Positions 17,633-26,105 of a stretch of 64,000 bases of DNA are shown in pieces; within the stretch, counting starts at the first letter, position 1; every line of letters begins with the position of its first letter. Source of the DNA: Hyphomicrobiales bacterium (lineage in GTDB: Bacteria > Pseudomonadota > Alphaproteobacteria > Rhizobiales > Rhizobiaceae); contig UBTA01000027.1 in the NCBI GenBank assembly GCA_900468065.1, positions 1 to 64,000 on the forward strand. The letters are read 5' to 3'. Position numbers and translations under genes: made by a program. The notes under the pieces are model-generated. The model worked only from the letters and a program-made list of their open reading frames with translations. It was not told where the DNA came from and searched no databases.

Positions 17633-18730
17633 TTACTCCGAACGGAAATGCTTGGATAGTTTCAGACCCTGGGCCTGGTAGTTGGAACCGAGACCGAGGC
17701 CATAAAGGCCTTCGGGGCGCTCCATCATGTGTTCGTAGACCAGACGGCCGACGATCTGGCCATGCTCAAGGATGAACGGCACTTCGTGGCTGCGAACTTC
17801 GAGCACGGCGCGGCTGCCCTTGCCGCCGGCCGAGACATGGCCGAAGCCCGGATCGAAGAACCCGGCATAATGGACGCGGAACTCGCCGACCAGCGGATCG
17901 AACGGTGTCATTTCGGCCGCATAGAGCGGCGGCACATGCACGGCTTCGCGCGAGACAAGGATGTAGAACTCGTCGGGATCGAGGATCAGCTCGTCGCGGC
18001 CGCGGCTGTAGAGCGGCTCCCAGAAGTCGAAGATGCCGTGTACAGCCTTCTTGTCGACATCGACGACGGCCGTGTGGTGCTTGCCGCGATAGCCGATCAG
18101 ACCGTCGGCGCCGGTGCCCTTGAGATCGATCGACAACGCAATGCCGGCGCCGGAGACGTTCGGCGTTTCGCTGGCGACGAGCACATCGCTTTCGTGCAGC
18201 GCCATGACTTCCGTCTCGGTCAACAGCGCATGGCCGATGCGGAAGCGGATCTGCGACAGGCGCGAGCCACGCCGGACGATGACCGGGAAAGTGCGCGGGC
18301 TGATTTCGAGATAGAGCGGGCCAGAATAGCCGGCCGGGATCTTGTCGAACTCCTGGGCGCGGTCGGTGATGACGCGGGTGAAGATATCGAGACGGCCGGT
18401 CGAGCTTTTCGGATTGGCGGAAGCCGACATTTCCGGCAAAAGATCGAGGCTTTCCATCAGCGGCACGATGTAGACGCAGCCGGTCTCCAGCACCGCGCCT
18501 TCGGTAAGGTCGATCACGTGCAGCTTCAACCGGTCGAGCTTGTCGGCCACCAGATGGCCGGGGCCGGGCATGAAGCTGGCGCGAACACGGAACGCCCTTG
18601 AGCCGAGGCGCAGGTCGAGGCTGGCCGGCTGGATTTGGTCGGCATCGAGATTTGCCTCGCTTTTCAACCGTCCCGCATCAAACAGCGCTGCAATGGCGCG
18701 ATCGGCTAAGATGCCTGTGGCCCTGGTCAT
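17633..18730 (-). CDS. dcd: dCTP deaminase, double-length form
   Basis: 365-aa cytosolic enzyme converting dCTP to dUTP for dTMP synthesis. The protein is about twice the length of E. coli Dcd (193 aa). The first half has ASLDLRLGSRAFRVRASF and the active-site block SASANPKSSTGRLDIFTRVI; the second half repeats the dUTPase-like fold (GFFDPGFGHVSAGGKGS, then EHGQIVGRLVYE). The long form is usual in alphaproteobacteria. I chose ATG 18730 because AAGGA lies 8 nt upstream; an ATG two codons earlier is too close to it. It is divergent from the SAM-II/metZ leader. Confidence 0.9.
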   Translation of the reverse strand: MTRATGILADRAIAALFDAGRLKSEANLDADQIQPASLDLRLGSRAFRVRASFMPGPGHLVADKLDRLKLHVIDLTEGAVLETGCVYIVPLMESLDLLPEMSASANPKSSTGRLDIFTRVITDRAQEFDKIPAGYSGPLYLEISPRTFPVIVRRGSRLSQIRFRIGHALLTETEVMALHESDVLVASETPNVSGAGIALSIDLKGTGADGLIGYRGKHHTAVVDVDKKAVHGIFDFWEPLYSRGRDELILDPDEFYILVSREAVHVPPLYAAEMTPFDPLVGEFRVHYAGFFDPGFGHVSAGGKGSRAVLEVRSHEVPFILEHGQIVGRLVYEHMMERPEGLYGLGLGSNYQAQGLKLSKHFRSE

Positions 18731-18847
18731 TTCCATCGTCCTTATTGCCGCAACCGGCACGTCATAACCCAAATTGTCCCTGTGACATATCTTCTTGTTC
18801 ACGGGAATTGACGCAAGCGCGGCTAATCAGTAAATACTGACTTATCC

Positions 18848-18903
18848 CGTGGTGATTTGGCCGGTCGGCTTGCAGCCACGTAAAACAAATAGCTAAAAAG
18901 GCC
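18848..18903 (+). promoter_or_regulatory. SAM-II riboswitch aptamer
   Basis: CGTGG-TGATTTGG-CCGGTCGGCTTG-CAGCCACG followed by the conserved 3' segment TAGCTAAAAAGG. The P1 stem (CGTGG/CCACG), the GATTT loop and the CTAAAAAGG pseudoknot strand match the compact SAM-II (metA motif) class found upstream of methionine genes in alphaproteobacteria. It sits 59 bp upstream of metZ. SAM binding should lower metZ expression. Confidence 0.9.
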
Positions 18904-18917
18904 GGGTTTGAAACCGG
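18902..18917 (+). promoter_or_regulatory. Possible antiterminator hairpin of the SAM-II switch
   Basis: CCGGGTTT-G-AAACCGG can pair (one bulged G). Its right arm (18911-18917) is also the left arm of the downstream terminator, so the two hairpins exclude each other, and its left arm abuts the 3' strand of the aptamer pseudoknot. Confidence 0.5.
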
Positions 18918-18947
18918 CTTGCTTTACGCGGCCGGTTTTTTTGTTTT
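18911..18947 (+). terminator. Intrinsic terminator/attenuator before metZ
   Basis: Hairpin AAACCGGC (18911-18918) / GCCGGTTT (18931-18938) with a 12-nt loop, followed by TTTTGTTTT. It lies between the SAM-II aptamer and the metZ start, so it would stop transcription of metZ itself, as expected for a transcriptional attenuator. Confidence 0.8.
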
Positions 18948-18961
18948 GAAAGAGACAATCG

Positions 18962-20146
18962 ATGAGCAACAATTGGCGCCCCGCGACACAGCTCGTTCAT
19001 GGCGGCACGACCCGTTCAAACCATGGTGAAACCTCCGAAGCCATCTTTATGACGCAGGGCTTCGTCTATGACAGCTCGGAAGCAGCGGAAGCGCGCTTCA
19101 AGGGCGAGACGGACGGCTTCATCTATGCCCGCTATGGCAGCCCGACCAATGACATGTTCGAAAAGCGCATGTGCATGCTGGAAGGCGCCGAAGATGCGCG
19201 CGCCACGGCATCCGGCATGGCCGCGGTTTCTGCCGCCATTCTCTGCCAGTTGAAGGCAGGCGACCATATCGTTGCGGCCCGCGCGCTGTTCGGCTCCTGC
19301 CGCTGGGTGGTGGAAACGCTGGCGCCGAAATACGGCATCGAATTTACGTTGATCGACGGGCGCTTCCTGGAAAACTGGGAAAAGGCCGTCAAGCCGAACA
19401 CCAAGGTATTCTTCCTCGAAAGCCCGACCAATCCGACACTGGAAGTGGTCGATATTGCCGGGGTCGCCAAGATCGCCAATCAGATCGGCGCCAAGGTCAT
19501 CGTCGACAACGTCTTTGCGACGCCGCTGCTGCAGAAGCCGCTGGAACTGGGCGCACATATCGTCGTCTATTCCGCCACCAAGCACATTGACGGCCAGGGC
19601 CGTTGCCTGGGCGGCGTGATCCTGTCCGACAAGGAATGGATCAACGAGCACCTGCACGATTATTTCCGCCATACCGGCCCGGCTTTGTCACCGTTCAACG
19701 CCTGGACGCTGCTGAAGGGCATCGAAACCCTGCCCCTGCGCGTGCGCCAGCAGAGCGAGAACGCGTCGCGTGTCGCCGATTTCCTCGCCGAACAGAACCA
19801 GGTCGCCAAGGTAATCTATCCCGGCCGCAAGGACCATCCGCAGGCCGATATCATCGCCCGGCAGATGAAGGGCGGATCGACGCTGGTCTGCTTCGAGATG
19901 AAGGGTGGCAAGGAAGCGGCCTTCGCGCTGCAGAACGCGCTGGACGTGGTCCTGATTTCCAACAATCTCGGCGATAGCAAGAGCCTGATCACCCATCCGG
20001 CGACGACGACGCACAAGAACCTGTCGGACGAAGCCCGCGAAGAGCTCGGCATTTCGCCGGGCACCGTGCGCTTCTCGGCGGGGATCGAGGATAGCGAAGA
20101 CCTGATCGAGGATTTCGCTCGCGCTCTGAAGTCGGTCCAGGCCTGA
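18962..20146 (+). CDS. metZ: O-succinylhomoserine sulfhydrylase
   Basis: 394-aa PLP enzyme of the Cys/Met metabolism family that makes homocysteine from O-succinylhomoserine and sulfide. YARYGSPTND, the ASGMAAVSAAI loop, LESPTNPTLE, and the PLP lysine in SATKHIDGQGR (Lys207) are all present. The alphaproteobacterial choice of metZ is supported by the upstream SAM-II element. MetY (O-acetylhomoserine) or cystathionine gamma-synthase are alternatives, but the SAM-II context and length favour MetZ. Followed by a strong terminator. Confidence 0.93.
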   Translation: MSNNWRPATQLVHGGTTRSNHGETSEAIFMTQGFVYDSSEAAEARFKGETDGFIYARYGSPTNDMFEKRMCMLEGAEDARATASGMAAVSAAILCQLKAGDHIVAARALFGSCRWVVETLAPKYGIEFTLIDGRFLENWEKAVKPNTKVFFLESPTNPTLEVVDIAGVAKIANQIGAKVIVDNVFATPLLQKPLELGAHIVVYSATKHIDGQGRCLGGVILSDKEWINEHLHDYFRHTGPALSPFNAWTLLKGIETLPLRVRQQSENASRVADFLAEQNQVAKVIYPGRKDHPQADIIARQMKGGSTLVCFEMKGGKEAAFALQNALDVVLISNNLGDSKSLITHPATTTHKNLSDEAREELGISPGTVRFSAGIEDSEDLIEDFARALKSVQA

Positions 20147-20161
20147 TTTCGAATTTTGTGA

Positions 20162-20197
20162 AACGCCCGTGTCTGCCGGATGCGGGCGTTTTTTTAT
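20162..20197. terminator. Bidirectional terminator between metZ and the phosphatidyltransferase gene
   Basis: AACGCCCG/CGGGCGTT stem with an 11-nt loop followed by seven T on the plus strand. The T tract runs into the TAA stop of the convergent minus-strand gene. Confidence 0.85.
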
Positions 20198-20814
20198 GCC
20201 TGGGTTTCGGCCTTGAAGCTCGCACGTGCCAGCATGATCCGCGATAGAGCCGTATAGAAACAGACGAGCGCAAAAATCACCGCGATCTCGCAAAACCATT
20301 GCGGGAACAGGCAGAAGGCCAGGAAGACGGCGATCGTCTCGGTCGCCTCGGCAAGCCCGGTGGTGAAATAGAGCGACTTTGCGCCGCGCACGCCCGTTGA
20401 AAGACCGCGCTTTTCGGCCATTATGGAGAAAGCAAGGAAGCTTGAGCCGTTGATATAGAATGACAGGAGCAGGAACCCGCCGGCAACGCCGTTCTCATAA
20501 GGGTCGGCAAGGATGAACGCGAACGGGATGAGGCCGTAGAAGGCGAAATCGAGCACGATATCAAGGAAGCCGCCGAAATCGGTTTTTTGGGTCGCGCGAG
20601 CAACGGCGCCGTCAAGCCCATCGCAAATCCGGCTGGCGCCGATCAGAACGAAAGCCCAGACATAAGAATCGAGAACAATCGCGATTGCGGCCGCCAAGCC
20701 GATCAGGAAGCCGGTGATGGTGACCGTGTTCGCCCCGATACCACGCACCGCCAAATCCCGGCCCCCACGATCCAGCCAAGGGTCGAGACGCTTCCTGAAA
20801 TGACCGTCCAGCAT
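20194..20814 (-). CDS. CDP-alcohol phosphatidyltransferase family protein
   Basis: 206-aa inner-membrane enzyme with about six membrane helices. The catalytic CDP-OH-P signature is complete: DGLDGAVAR, a seven-residue gap, then GGFLDIVLD (D-x2-D-G-x2-A-R...G-x3-D-x3-D, about residues 65-90). It transfers a phosphatidyl group from CDP-diacylglycerol (or a related CDP donor) to an alcohol; the acceptor is not identifiable. Upstream is apaG on the other strand. Confidence 0.88.
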   Translation of the reverse strand: MLDGHFRKRLDPWLDRGGRDLAVRGIGANTVTITGFLIGLAAAIAIVLDSYVWAFVLIGASRICDGLDGAVARATQKTDFGGFLDIVLDFAFYGLIPFAFILADPYENGVAGGFLLLSFYINGSSFLAFSIMAEKRGLSTGVRGAKSLYFTTGLAEATETIAVFLAFCLFPQWFCEIAVIFALVCFYTALSRIMLARASFKAETQA

Positions 20815-20909
20815 GCTGTGCCCTATCCTGACAGTTTACGCTGTCCGTTATTCTTGACGAAACCATCTTGCTGTAGAATATCGCCTATGGACTTGAAAAG
20901 GGTTTGCAT

Positions 20910-21302
20910 ATGTACCGCGCGCTGACACGCGACATCGAGGTGACCGTCGAGCCTTATTATCTGGAGGAGCAATCCGATCCGGATGACAGCCGCTATGTCT
21001 GGGGTTACCGGATCCTGATCTCGAACCTGTCCGACGAGACCGTCAGGTTGATGACGCGCTACTGGCACATCACCGATGAAAACGGCCAGGTGGACGAGGT
21101 CAACGGACCTGGCGTCATCGGTGAGCAGCCGGTTCTCAATCCCGGAGATACCTATGAATATTCTTCCGGCTGCCCGCTCGATACGCCATCAGGCGTGATG
21201 TTCGGGCATTATTCGATGGAAACCATAGAAGGCGAGTCCTTCACTGTCGACATTCCCGCCTTCTCGCTTGATTCGCCCGGCCAGAACCGGACGCTGAACT
21301 GA
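20910..21302 (+). CDS. apaG: ApaG domain protein
   Basis: 130-aa protein with the single fibronectin-like ApaG domain: [47 protein letters not shown] and GVMFGHYSM are the family blocks. ApaG has been tied to Co2+/Mg2+ homeostasis and nucleotide binding, but its function is not firmly known. The start at ATG 20910 gives the usual ApaG N-terminus ([11 protein letters not shown]) with AAAGGG upstream; a TTG two codons earlier exists. A promoter-like TTGACG...AATATC with a 17-nt spacer lies at about 20850-20883. Confidence 0.92.
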   Translation: MYRALTRDIEVTVEPYYLEEQSDPDDSRYVWGYRILISNLSDETVRLMTRYWHITDENGQVDEVNGPGVIGEQPVLNPGDTYEYSSGCPLDTPSGVMFGHYSMETIEGESFTVDIPAFSLDSPGQNRTLN

Positions 21303-21315
21303 GGGCCGCAGCCCT

Positions 21316-22299
21316 TTACTGCGGCTTCACTTCCGTTGCCTCGAAACTATAGGTCGTCGAACAGAACTCGCAATTGACCGACACCACTCCGTCCTCCGCA
21401 GCATGATCGATATCGTCCTGGCTGAGGGCGGCCAGAACATCGCGCAGCCTTTCGCGCGAACAGCTGCATTTGTCGTAGACTGCCTGGGGCGGATAGACCT
21501 TGACGCCACGTTCGTGGAACAGCCGGTACAGTAGCCGCTCGGTGCCAACTGTCGGATCGGTCAGTTCGTCGGCATCGATGGTCTGGACCATGACACTGGC
21601 TTCACCCCACAGGTCATCGACTTCGAAACTATCGTCCGCGCCGTCGCCGCCGGGAAGATCGGGCTGACGCATGCGCTCCAGCGTTTCCGGCAGGAACTGC
21701 GCAACCATGCCGCCGGCCCGCCAGCGATGACGCGGCTTGCCGTTTTCATCTCGATCAAGCAGTTCGGCGACACCGAGGCGGACCTTGGTCGGGATCTGTT
21801 CCGACTGGCGGAAATAGACGCCGGCAATTTCTTCCAGCGAGGCGCCGTCCAACGGCACGATGCCCTGGTAACGCTGCATATGGGCGCCCTGATCGATGGT
21901 GAAGGCAAGGATACCCTCGCCCAGCAGATGCTGCGGCTGGGTGAGGCCGTTCTCTTCCGCAATCTTCAGAGCTTCCTCGTTATAACGGGCATAGGCCCTC
22001 ACCCGATCCGGCGTGGCGAAATCGGCGACGACCAGATCGACCGGGCCATTGCTCTTGGTCTGGATGATCAGCTTGCCTTCGAATTTCAGCGAGGTGCCGA
22101 GCAGCACCGTCAACACCACCGTTTCGGCAACGAGACGGGCGACCGGCAAAGGATAGTTATGGCGTTCAAGGATCGCATCCAGCATCGGGCCGAGCTGGAC
22201 AGCGCGGCCGCGGACGTCGAGGCCCTCCACCTGAAACGGCACCACATGATCGTCGCCGGCAAAATCGAACTGGCCGAGGCCAAAGTCTGCTTCCGTCAT
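21316..22299 (-). CDS. hslO: Redox-regulated chaperone Hsp33
   Basis: 327-aa cytosolic holdase chaperone activated by oxidation. The C-terminal zinc/redox switch has the four expected cysteines, DKCSCSRERL and NCEFCSTTYSF. The N-terminal core contains DLVVADFATPDRVRAYAR and QHLLGEGILAFTID. I took ATG 22299, with AGGAGC 8 nt upstream, not the longer reading that adds an Arg-rich leader. Downstream in the argD-argF-hslO cluster; 268 bp separate it from argF. Confidence 0.95.
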   Translation of the reverse strand: MTEADFGLGQFDFAGDDHVVPFQVEGLDVRGRAVQLGPMLDAILERHNYPLPVARLVAETVVLTVLLGTSLKFEGKLIIQTKSNGPVDLVVADFATPDRVRAYARYNEEALKIAEENGLTQPQHLLGEGILAFTIDQGAHMQRYQGIVPLDGASLEEIAGVYFRQSEQIPTKVRLGVAELLDRDENGKPRHRWRAGGMVAQFLPETLERMRQPDLPGGDGADDSFEVDDLWGEASVMVQTIDADELTDPTVGTERLLYRLFHERGVKVYPPQAVYDKCSCSRERLRDVLAALSQDDIDHAAEDGVVSVNCEFCSTTYSFEATEVKPQ

Positions 22300-22567
22300 C
22301 ACTCTGCTCCTAGCCCTCGGACGTCTGCCCGCCATGAAGGCCGGGGCGCTGTCCGATGCTTTCTATTGATCCTGCGCAAGCCGGTTTTGTCCAGATCGTT
22401 CCTGAAAAAACGGCCGTTCGCTCTGCCGCCTCCATGAGAACGGCGGCGCGGATGGACACTTCTGAATACGAATGACCGGCGAAGGAGGACAAACCACCTG
22501 CCGGTCATTCGACGTGTTGCATAGATCGTGTGCCGCCACCCGGTTTTCAATATGCCGGGCCAGACCG

Positions 22568-23485
22568 CTAAAGCGCCCCGAGGCACCAGGCAAGAACCGA
22601 TTTCTGCGCGTGCAGGCGGTTCTCTGCCTCGTCGAACACCACCGACTGCTTGCCGTCGATGACGTCGTCCGTCACCTCCTCGCCGCGGTGGGCCGGCAGG
22701 CAGTGCATGAAAATCGCATCCTTGTCGGCCTTCGCCATCAGTTGCGCATTAACCTGGAAGGGCTGGAAGACATTGTGGCCGCGGGCGCGGTGTTCCTGGT
22801 TCATCGACACCCAGGTATCGGTCACCACGCAATGGGCGCCGTCCACGGCCAGGTCGGCATCGTGATAGAGCTTGATCTCGCCGCCATTGTTGCGGGCCCA
22901 GTTGAGGATCTTGTCGTCCGGCTCCGAGCCGAGCGGCACAGCCATGTTCATCCGGTAGCCGAAGCGCGCCGAGCCTTCGATGAAGGAGTGCAGCACATTG
23001 TTGCCGTCGCCGGTCCAGGCAATCGTCTTGCCCTTCACAGGGCCAGCGTGCTCCTCGAACGTCATGATATCGGCCATGATCTGGCAGGGATGCGTGGCAT
23101 CCGTCAGGCCGTTGATAACGGGCACTGTGGCGTGCTCGGCCAGTTCCAGCAGCCGGTTGTGATCGGTGGTGCGGATCATGATGGCGTCGACATAGCGGGA
23201 CAGGACCTTGGCCGTATCGCCGATGGTTTCGGCGCGGCCGAGCTGCATTTCGGTGCCGGACAGGAACAGCGTCTCGCCACCGAGCTGGCGCATGCCGACA
23301 TCGAAGGAGACGCGGGTGCGGGTCGAAGGCTTTTCGAAGATCATCGCCAGCATCTTGCCGGCCAGCGGCTTTTCAGCGGTGCCGGCCTTTGTGGCGGTCT
23401 TGCGGATGCGTGCGTCCTCGATGATCGATCTCAAGTCGGTTGCCGTCATGGCAGAAAGATCGAGAAAATGTCTGGTACCGGCCAT
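22568..23485 (-). CDS. argF: Ornithine carbamoyltransferase
   Basis: 305-aa cytosolic enzyme of arginine synthesis (ornithine + carbamoyl phosphate to citrulline). Carbamoyl-phosphate motif [11 protein letters not shown] (about residue 50), ornithine motifs [11 protein letters not shown] and [13 protein letters not shown] are intact. Start at ATG 23485 (AGGA 11 nt upstream); a TTG three codons earlier is only 2 nt from that site. 46 bp downstream of argD on the same strand, probably one operon. Confidence 0.95.
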   Translation of the reverse strand: MAGTRHFLDLSAMTATDLRSIIEDARIRKTATKAGTAEKPLAGKMLAMIFEKPSTRTRVSFDVGMRQLGGETLFLSGTEMQLGRAETIGDTAKVLSRYVDAIMIRTTDHNRLLELAEHATVPVINGLTDATHPCQIMADIMTFEEHAGPVKGKTIAWTGDGNNVLHSFIEGSARFGYRMNMAVPLGSEPDDKILNWARNNGGEIKLYHDADLAVDGAHCVVTDTWVSMNQEHRARGHNVFQPFQVNAQLMAKADKDAIFMHCLPAHRGEEVTDDVIDGKQSVVFDEAENRLHAQKSVLAWCLGAL

Positions 23486-23531
23486 TCTATTCAAAGTCCT
23501 GTGTTTTTTCAGCGTGTCAGTGAAGCGTCGT

Positions 23532-24731
23532 TCAGGCCGATGCCTGTCGTCGCTCCGCTGTCAGCTGTTCGGCCGCGCGTTCAAGCCGCGCCAGGCCTTC
23601 ACGGGCTTCCTCGGCCGTCGTCACCAGCGGCGGCAGCAGGCGGATGACATTCTCGCCTGCAGGCACCGCCAGCAGTCTTTCAGCGCGGATGGCCTTCAGC
23701 AGATCAGCAGACGGGACCTTGGCCTTGATGCCGAGCATCAGGCCTTCGCCGCGGATTTCCTCGATAACATCCGGGAAACGATCGGCCAGCGAGGCAAGCC
23801 CCTGACGGAACACCAGAGAAACATCGCGAACATGCTGCAGGAAATCGTCTGCAAGGATGACATCGAGAACAGCATTGCCGACGGCCATGGCCAGCGGGTT
23901 GCCGCCATAGGTCGAGCCATGGGTGCCGGTGACCATGCCGGAAGCCGCTTCCTCGGTGGCAAGGCAGGCGCCGAGCGGGAAACCGCCGCCGATGCCCTTG
24001 GCAACCGCCATGATATCCGGCGCGACGCCTGCCCACTCGTGAGCAAACAGCTTGCCGGTCCGGCCGACGCCGGACTGGACTTCGTCGAGGATCAGCAGCA
24101 GGCCGTATTCGTCGCAGAGCGAACGCAGTTCCTGCAGGAATTCCTTCGGCACGGTGCGGATGCCGCCCTCGCCCTGGATAGGCTCGATCAGGATCGCCGC
24201 GGTCTCTTCACTGATAGCAGCCTTGAGCGCTGCCATGTCGCCAAACGGCACTTGATAGAAACCAGGCGCCTTCGGACCGAAACCCTCCAGATACTTCGCC
24301 TGCCCGCCGGCGGCGATGGTCGCCAGCGTGCGGCCGTGGAAAGCACCTTCGAAGGTGATGATGTGGAACTTTTCCGGCTGGCCCTTGGAAAAATGATAGC
24401 GCCGCGCCGTCTTGATCGCACATTCCAGCGCTTCGGCACCGGAATTGGTGAAGAACACTTTGTCGGCGAACGTCGCTTCCGTCAGGCGACGGCTGAGGCT
24501 TTCCTGGCCGGGAACTTCATAGAGGTTCGACAGGTGCCAAACCTTGTCTGCTTGCTCCTTCAAGGCCGAGACAAGATGCGGATGCGCATGACCGAGCGAA
24601 TTGACCGCCACACCGGCGGCGAAATCCAGATAGCGGGTACCGTCCTCGGCGATCAGCCAGACCCCTTCGCCGCGCTCGAACCGCAAGGGCGCGCGTGCAT
24701 ATGTGTCATAAAGCGGCGTGGCATCGGCCAT
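23532..24731 (-). CDS. argD: Acetylornithine aminotransferase
   Basis: 399-aa PLP class-III aminotransferase converting N-acetylglutamate semialdehyde to N-acetylornithine (possibly also succinyldiaminopimelate). Blocks: [44 protein letters not shown], and the PLP lysine in [15 protein letters not shown]. First gene of the argD-argF cluster. The leader holds a clear promoter (-35 24861-24866, -10 24838-24843) and a hairpin exactly at the predicted mRNA 5' end. Confidence 0.94.
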   Translation of the reverse strand: MADATPLYDTYARAPLRFERGEGVWLIAEDGTRYLDFAAGVAVNSLGHAHPHLVSALKEQADKVWHLSNLYEVPGQESLSRRLTEATFADKVFFTNSGAEALECAIKTARRYHFSKGQPEKFHIITFEGAFHGRTLATIAAGGQAKYLEGFGPKAPGFYQVPFGDMAALKAAISEETAAILIEPIQGEGGIRTVPKEFLQELRSLCDEYGLLLILDEVQSGVGRTGKLFAHEWAGVAPDIMAVAKGIGGGFPLGACLATEEAASGMVTGTHGSTYGGNPLAMAVGNAVLDVILADDFLQHVRDVSLVFRQGLASLADRFPDVIEEIRGEGLMLGIKAKVPSADLLKAIRAERLLAVPAGENVIRLLPPLVTTAEEAREGLARLERAAEQLTAERRQASA

Positions 24732-24802
24732 GGCGCATGTCTCCTTAAACCATCACGGCCATTGTATAAACGGCGCCGTCAACAAGGCTGTGACCAGCCT
24801 GT

Positions 24803-24832
24803 AAAAAATCAAAATGCCGCCTTTCGGCGGCA
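24803..24832 (-). terminator. Terminator-like 5' hairpin in the argD leader
   Basis: Minus-strand TGCCGCC-GAAA-GGCGGCA (24815-24832) followed by TTTTGATTTTTT. The predicted +1, about 7 nt after the -10 at 24838, falls at the first base of the stem, so the transcript would begin with this hairpin. It could be an abortive-termination attenuator or a 5'-stabilising stem. No upstream minus-strand gene needs a terminator here, since gcrA is divergent. Confidence 0.6.
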
Positions 24833-24837
24833 AGGGC

Positions 24838-24866
24838 ACTATCTTCACTTCGCACTGCGATGTCAA
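24838..24866 (-). promoter_or_regulatory. argD promoter
   Basis: On the minus strand, -35 TTGACA (24861-24866), 17-nt spacer, -10 GATAGT (24838-24843). A consensus -35 and ideal spacing for housekeeping sigma factor. Confidence 0.65.
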
Positions 24867-24981
24867 CAAAAGCCCATGATTTCCGGCAATTCGTGGCTAT
24901 ACAGCGGGCGCAAATTTTTTAGCCGGATACCCTTGCAAAAATGCCACGCATCGCAAGCAAGTTGGGGAAAACTCAGAAATC

Positions 24982-25129
24982 GATTCGCTGAGATTCGGCG
25001 GACTCTTGTCAGGGAGTCCCCCGGGCTCTACGTTAAGAAACAATTACTAGACGCATGCGGCGGACCTAGTCACCAAAAGTGTTATCGCGTTTCAGCCTCG
25101 GAGCATACCCGGGGCGCGGTGGAGGATTC
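24982..25129 (+). promoter_or_regulatory. gcrA upstream region: GANTC cluster and CtrA-like box
   Basis: Five GANTC (CcrM methylation) sites: GATTC 24982, GATTC 24992, GACTC 25001, GAGTC 25014 and GATTC 25125; four fall within 37 bp. A TTAA-N7-TTAC sequence (25033-25047) differs from the CtrA consensus TTAA-N7-TTAAC at one core position. In Caulobacter gcrA is tied to CtrA, DnaA and CcrM, so this arrangement fits cell-cycle control. Confidence 0.6.
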
Positions 25130-25163
25130 GACCATCACCAACGCTGGGAATGGAGACAAGACC

Positions 25164-25697
25164 ATGAATTGGACTGACGAGCGGGTCGAAAAACTCAAGA
25201 AATTGTGGTCCGAGGGTTTGAGCGCGAGCCAGATCGCAGCACAGCTCGGCGGCGTCAGCCGCAACGCCGTCATCGGCAAGGTCCACCGGCTCTGCCTGCC
25301 AGGCCGCGCCAAGGCCGGCGGCAGCACCGCAACGGCACGTGCAAAACGCCCCGCACCTTCCGCTGCACCGCGTGCCCCGAACTATACCGCATCGCGCATG
25401 GCCGCCACCCGCACAGTGACCCGCACCGCAGGTGCAACCGTCATGAAGGAAGAAGTGGAAATCGGCGCGATCGAGGATCAGGAAGCAGCACCTGCCGGCA
25501 ACAACGTTGTTATTCCGATGTCGCGCCGCCTGGTCCTGACCGAGCTTACCGACCGCACCTGCAAGTGGCCGATCGGCGATCCGATGAAGGAAGAGTTCCA
25601 CTTCTGCGGCAACGATTCCCCGGACACCTCGCCTTACTGCACATTCCACGCCAAGCTTGCCTACCAGCCGTCCGGCGAGCGTCGCCGGGCACGCTGA
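25164..25697 (+). CDS. gcrA: Cell-cycle regulator GcrA
   Basis: 177-aa nucleoid-associated sigma-70 cofactor of alphaproteobacteria. The N-terminal DNA-binding helix region MNWTDERVEKLKKLWSEGLS and then SASQIAAQLGG, SRNAVIGKVHRL is diagnostic. An Ala/Arg/Pro-rich linker (residues 50-110) leads to the C-terminal sigma-binding domain (TDRTCKWPIGDP, FCG and YCTFHAKLAYQ, with conserved cysteines). It acts at promoters whose GANTC sites are methylated by CcrM. Upstream sequence is itself rich in GANTC. Confidence 0.96.
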   Translation: MNWTDERVEKLKKLWSEGLSASQIAAQLGGVSRNAVIGKVHRLCLPGRAKAGGSTATARAKRPAPSAAPRAPNYTASRMAATRTVTRTAGATVMKEEVEIGAIEDQEAAPAGNNVVIPMSRRLVLTELTDRTCKWPIGDPMKEEFHFCGNDSPDTSPYCTFHAKLAYQPSGERRRAR

Positions 25698-25710
25698 GGC
25701 CTGATCGGCC

Positions 25711-26088
25711 GTGCGTTTCGTCAATCCCATTCCGTTCGTGCGGGATATCGGCATCTCGAAGATTTTCTATTGCGAGATGCTTGGATTGGTGATCAGGCAA
25801 GACTTCGGCAATTTCGTCATGTTTGAAACGGGATTTGCCATCCATGACGGCAAATCCCTGGAGACGACGGTCTGGGGACAGCCGTCTGTCATTTCCGAGC
25901 CCTATGGCCGGCAAAATATCCTGCTCTATTTCGAACATGATGATCTGGACGCGCTTTTCGAGCGCATCGCCGGCAATGTAAACCTCATTCACCCCATTGA
26001 GACACAGGCCTGGGGACAGAGGGTGTTCCGCTTCCATGATCCGGATGGTCACGCTATCGAGATTGGCGAACCGCTCGGCGACGCCTGA
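25711..26088 (+). CDS. VOC-family (glyoxalase/bleomycin-resistance fold) protein
   Basis: 125-aa single VOC module: PIPFVRDIGISKIFYCEMLG at the start, then NILLYFEHDDLDALF and FRFHDPDGHAIEIGEPL at the end. The metal-ligand His/Glu pair common in VOC enzymes is only partly evident, so it may be catalytic or a binding protein. Starts at GTG 25711, 13 bp after gcrA, and may be co-transcribed. Ends 17 bp from the convergent phoB. Confidence 0.8.
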   Translation: MRFVNPIPFVRDIGISKIFYCEMLGLVIRQDFGNFVMFETGFAIHDGKSLETTVWGQPSVISEPYGRQNILLYFEHDDLDALFERIAGNVNLIHPIETQAWGQRVFRFHDPDGHAIEIGEPLGDA

Positions 26089-26105
26089 CGGCGCCGCGCC
26101 GTAAC

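Noticed and set aside
23208-25697. 829-codon plus reading ending in GcrA
   Set aside because: Only the final 177 codons (gcrA) are real; the rest is antisense to argD/argF, and the true start at 25164 has the diagnostic GcrA N-terminus.
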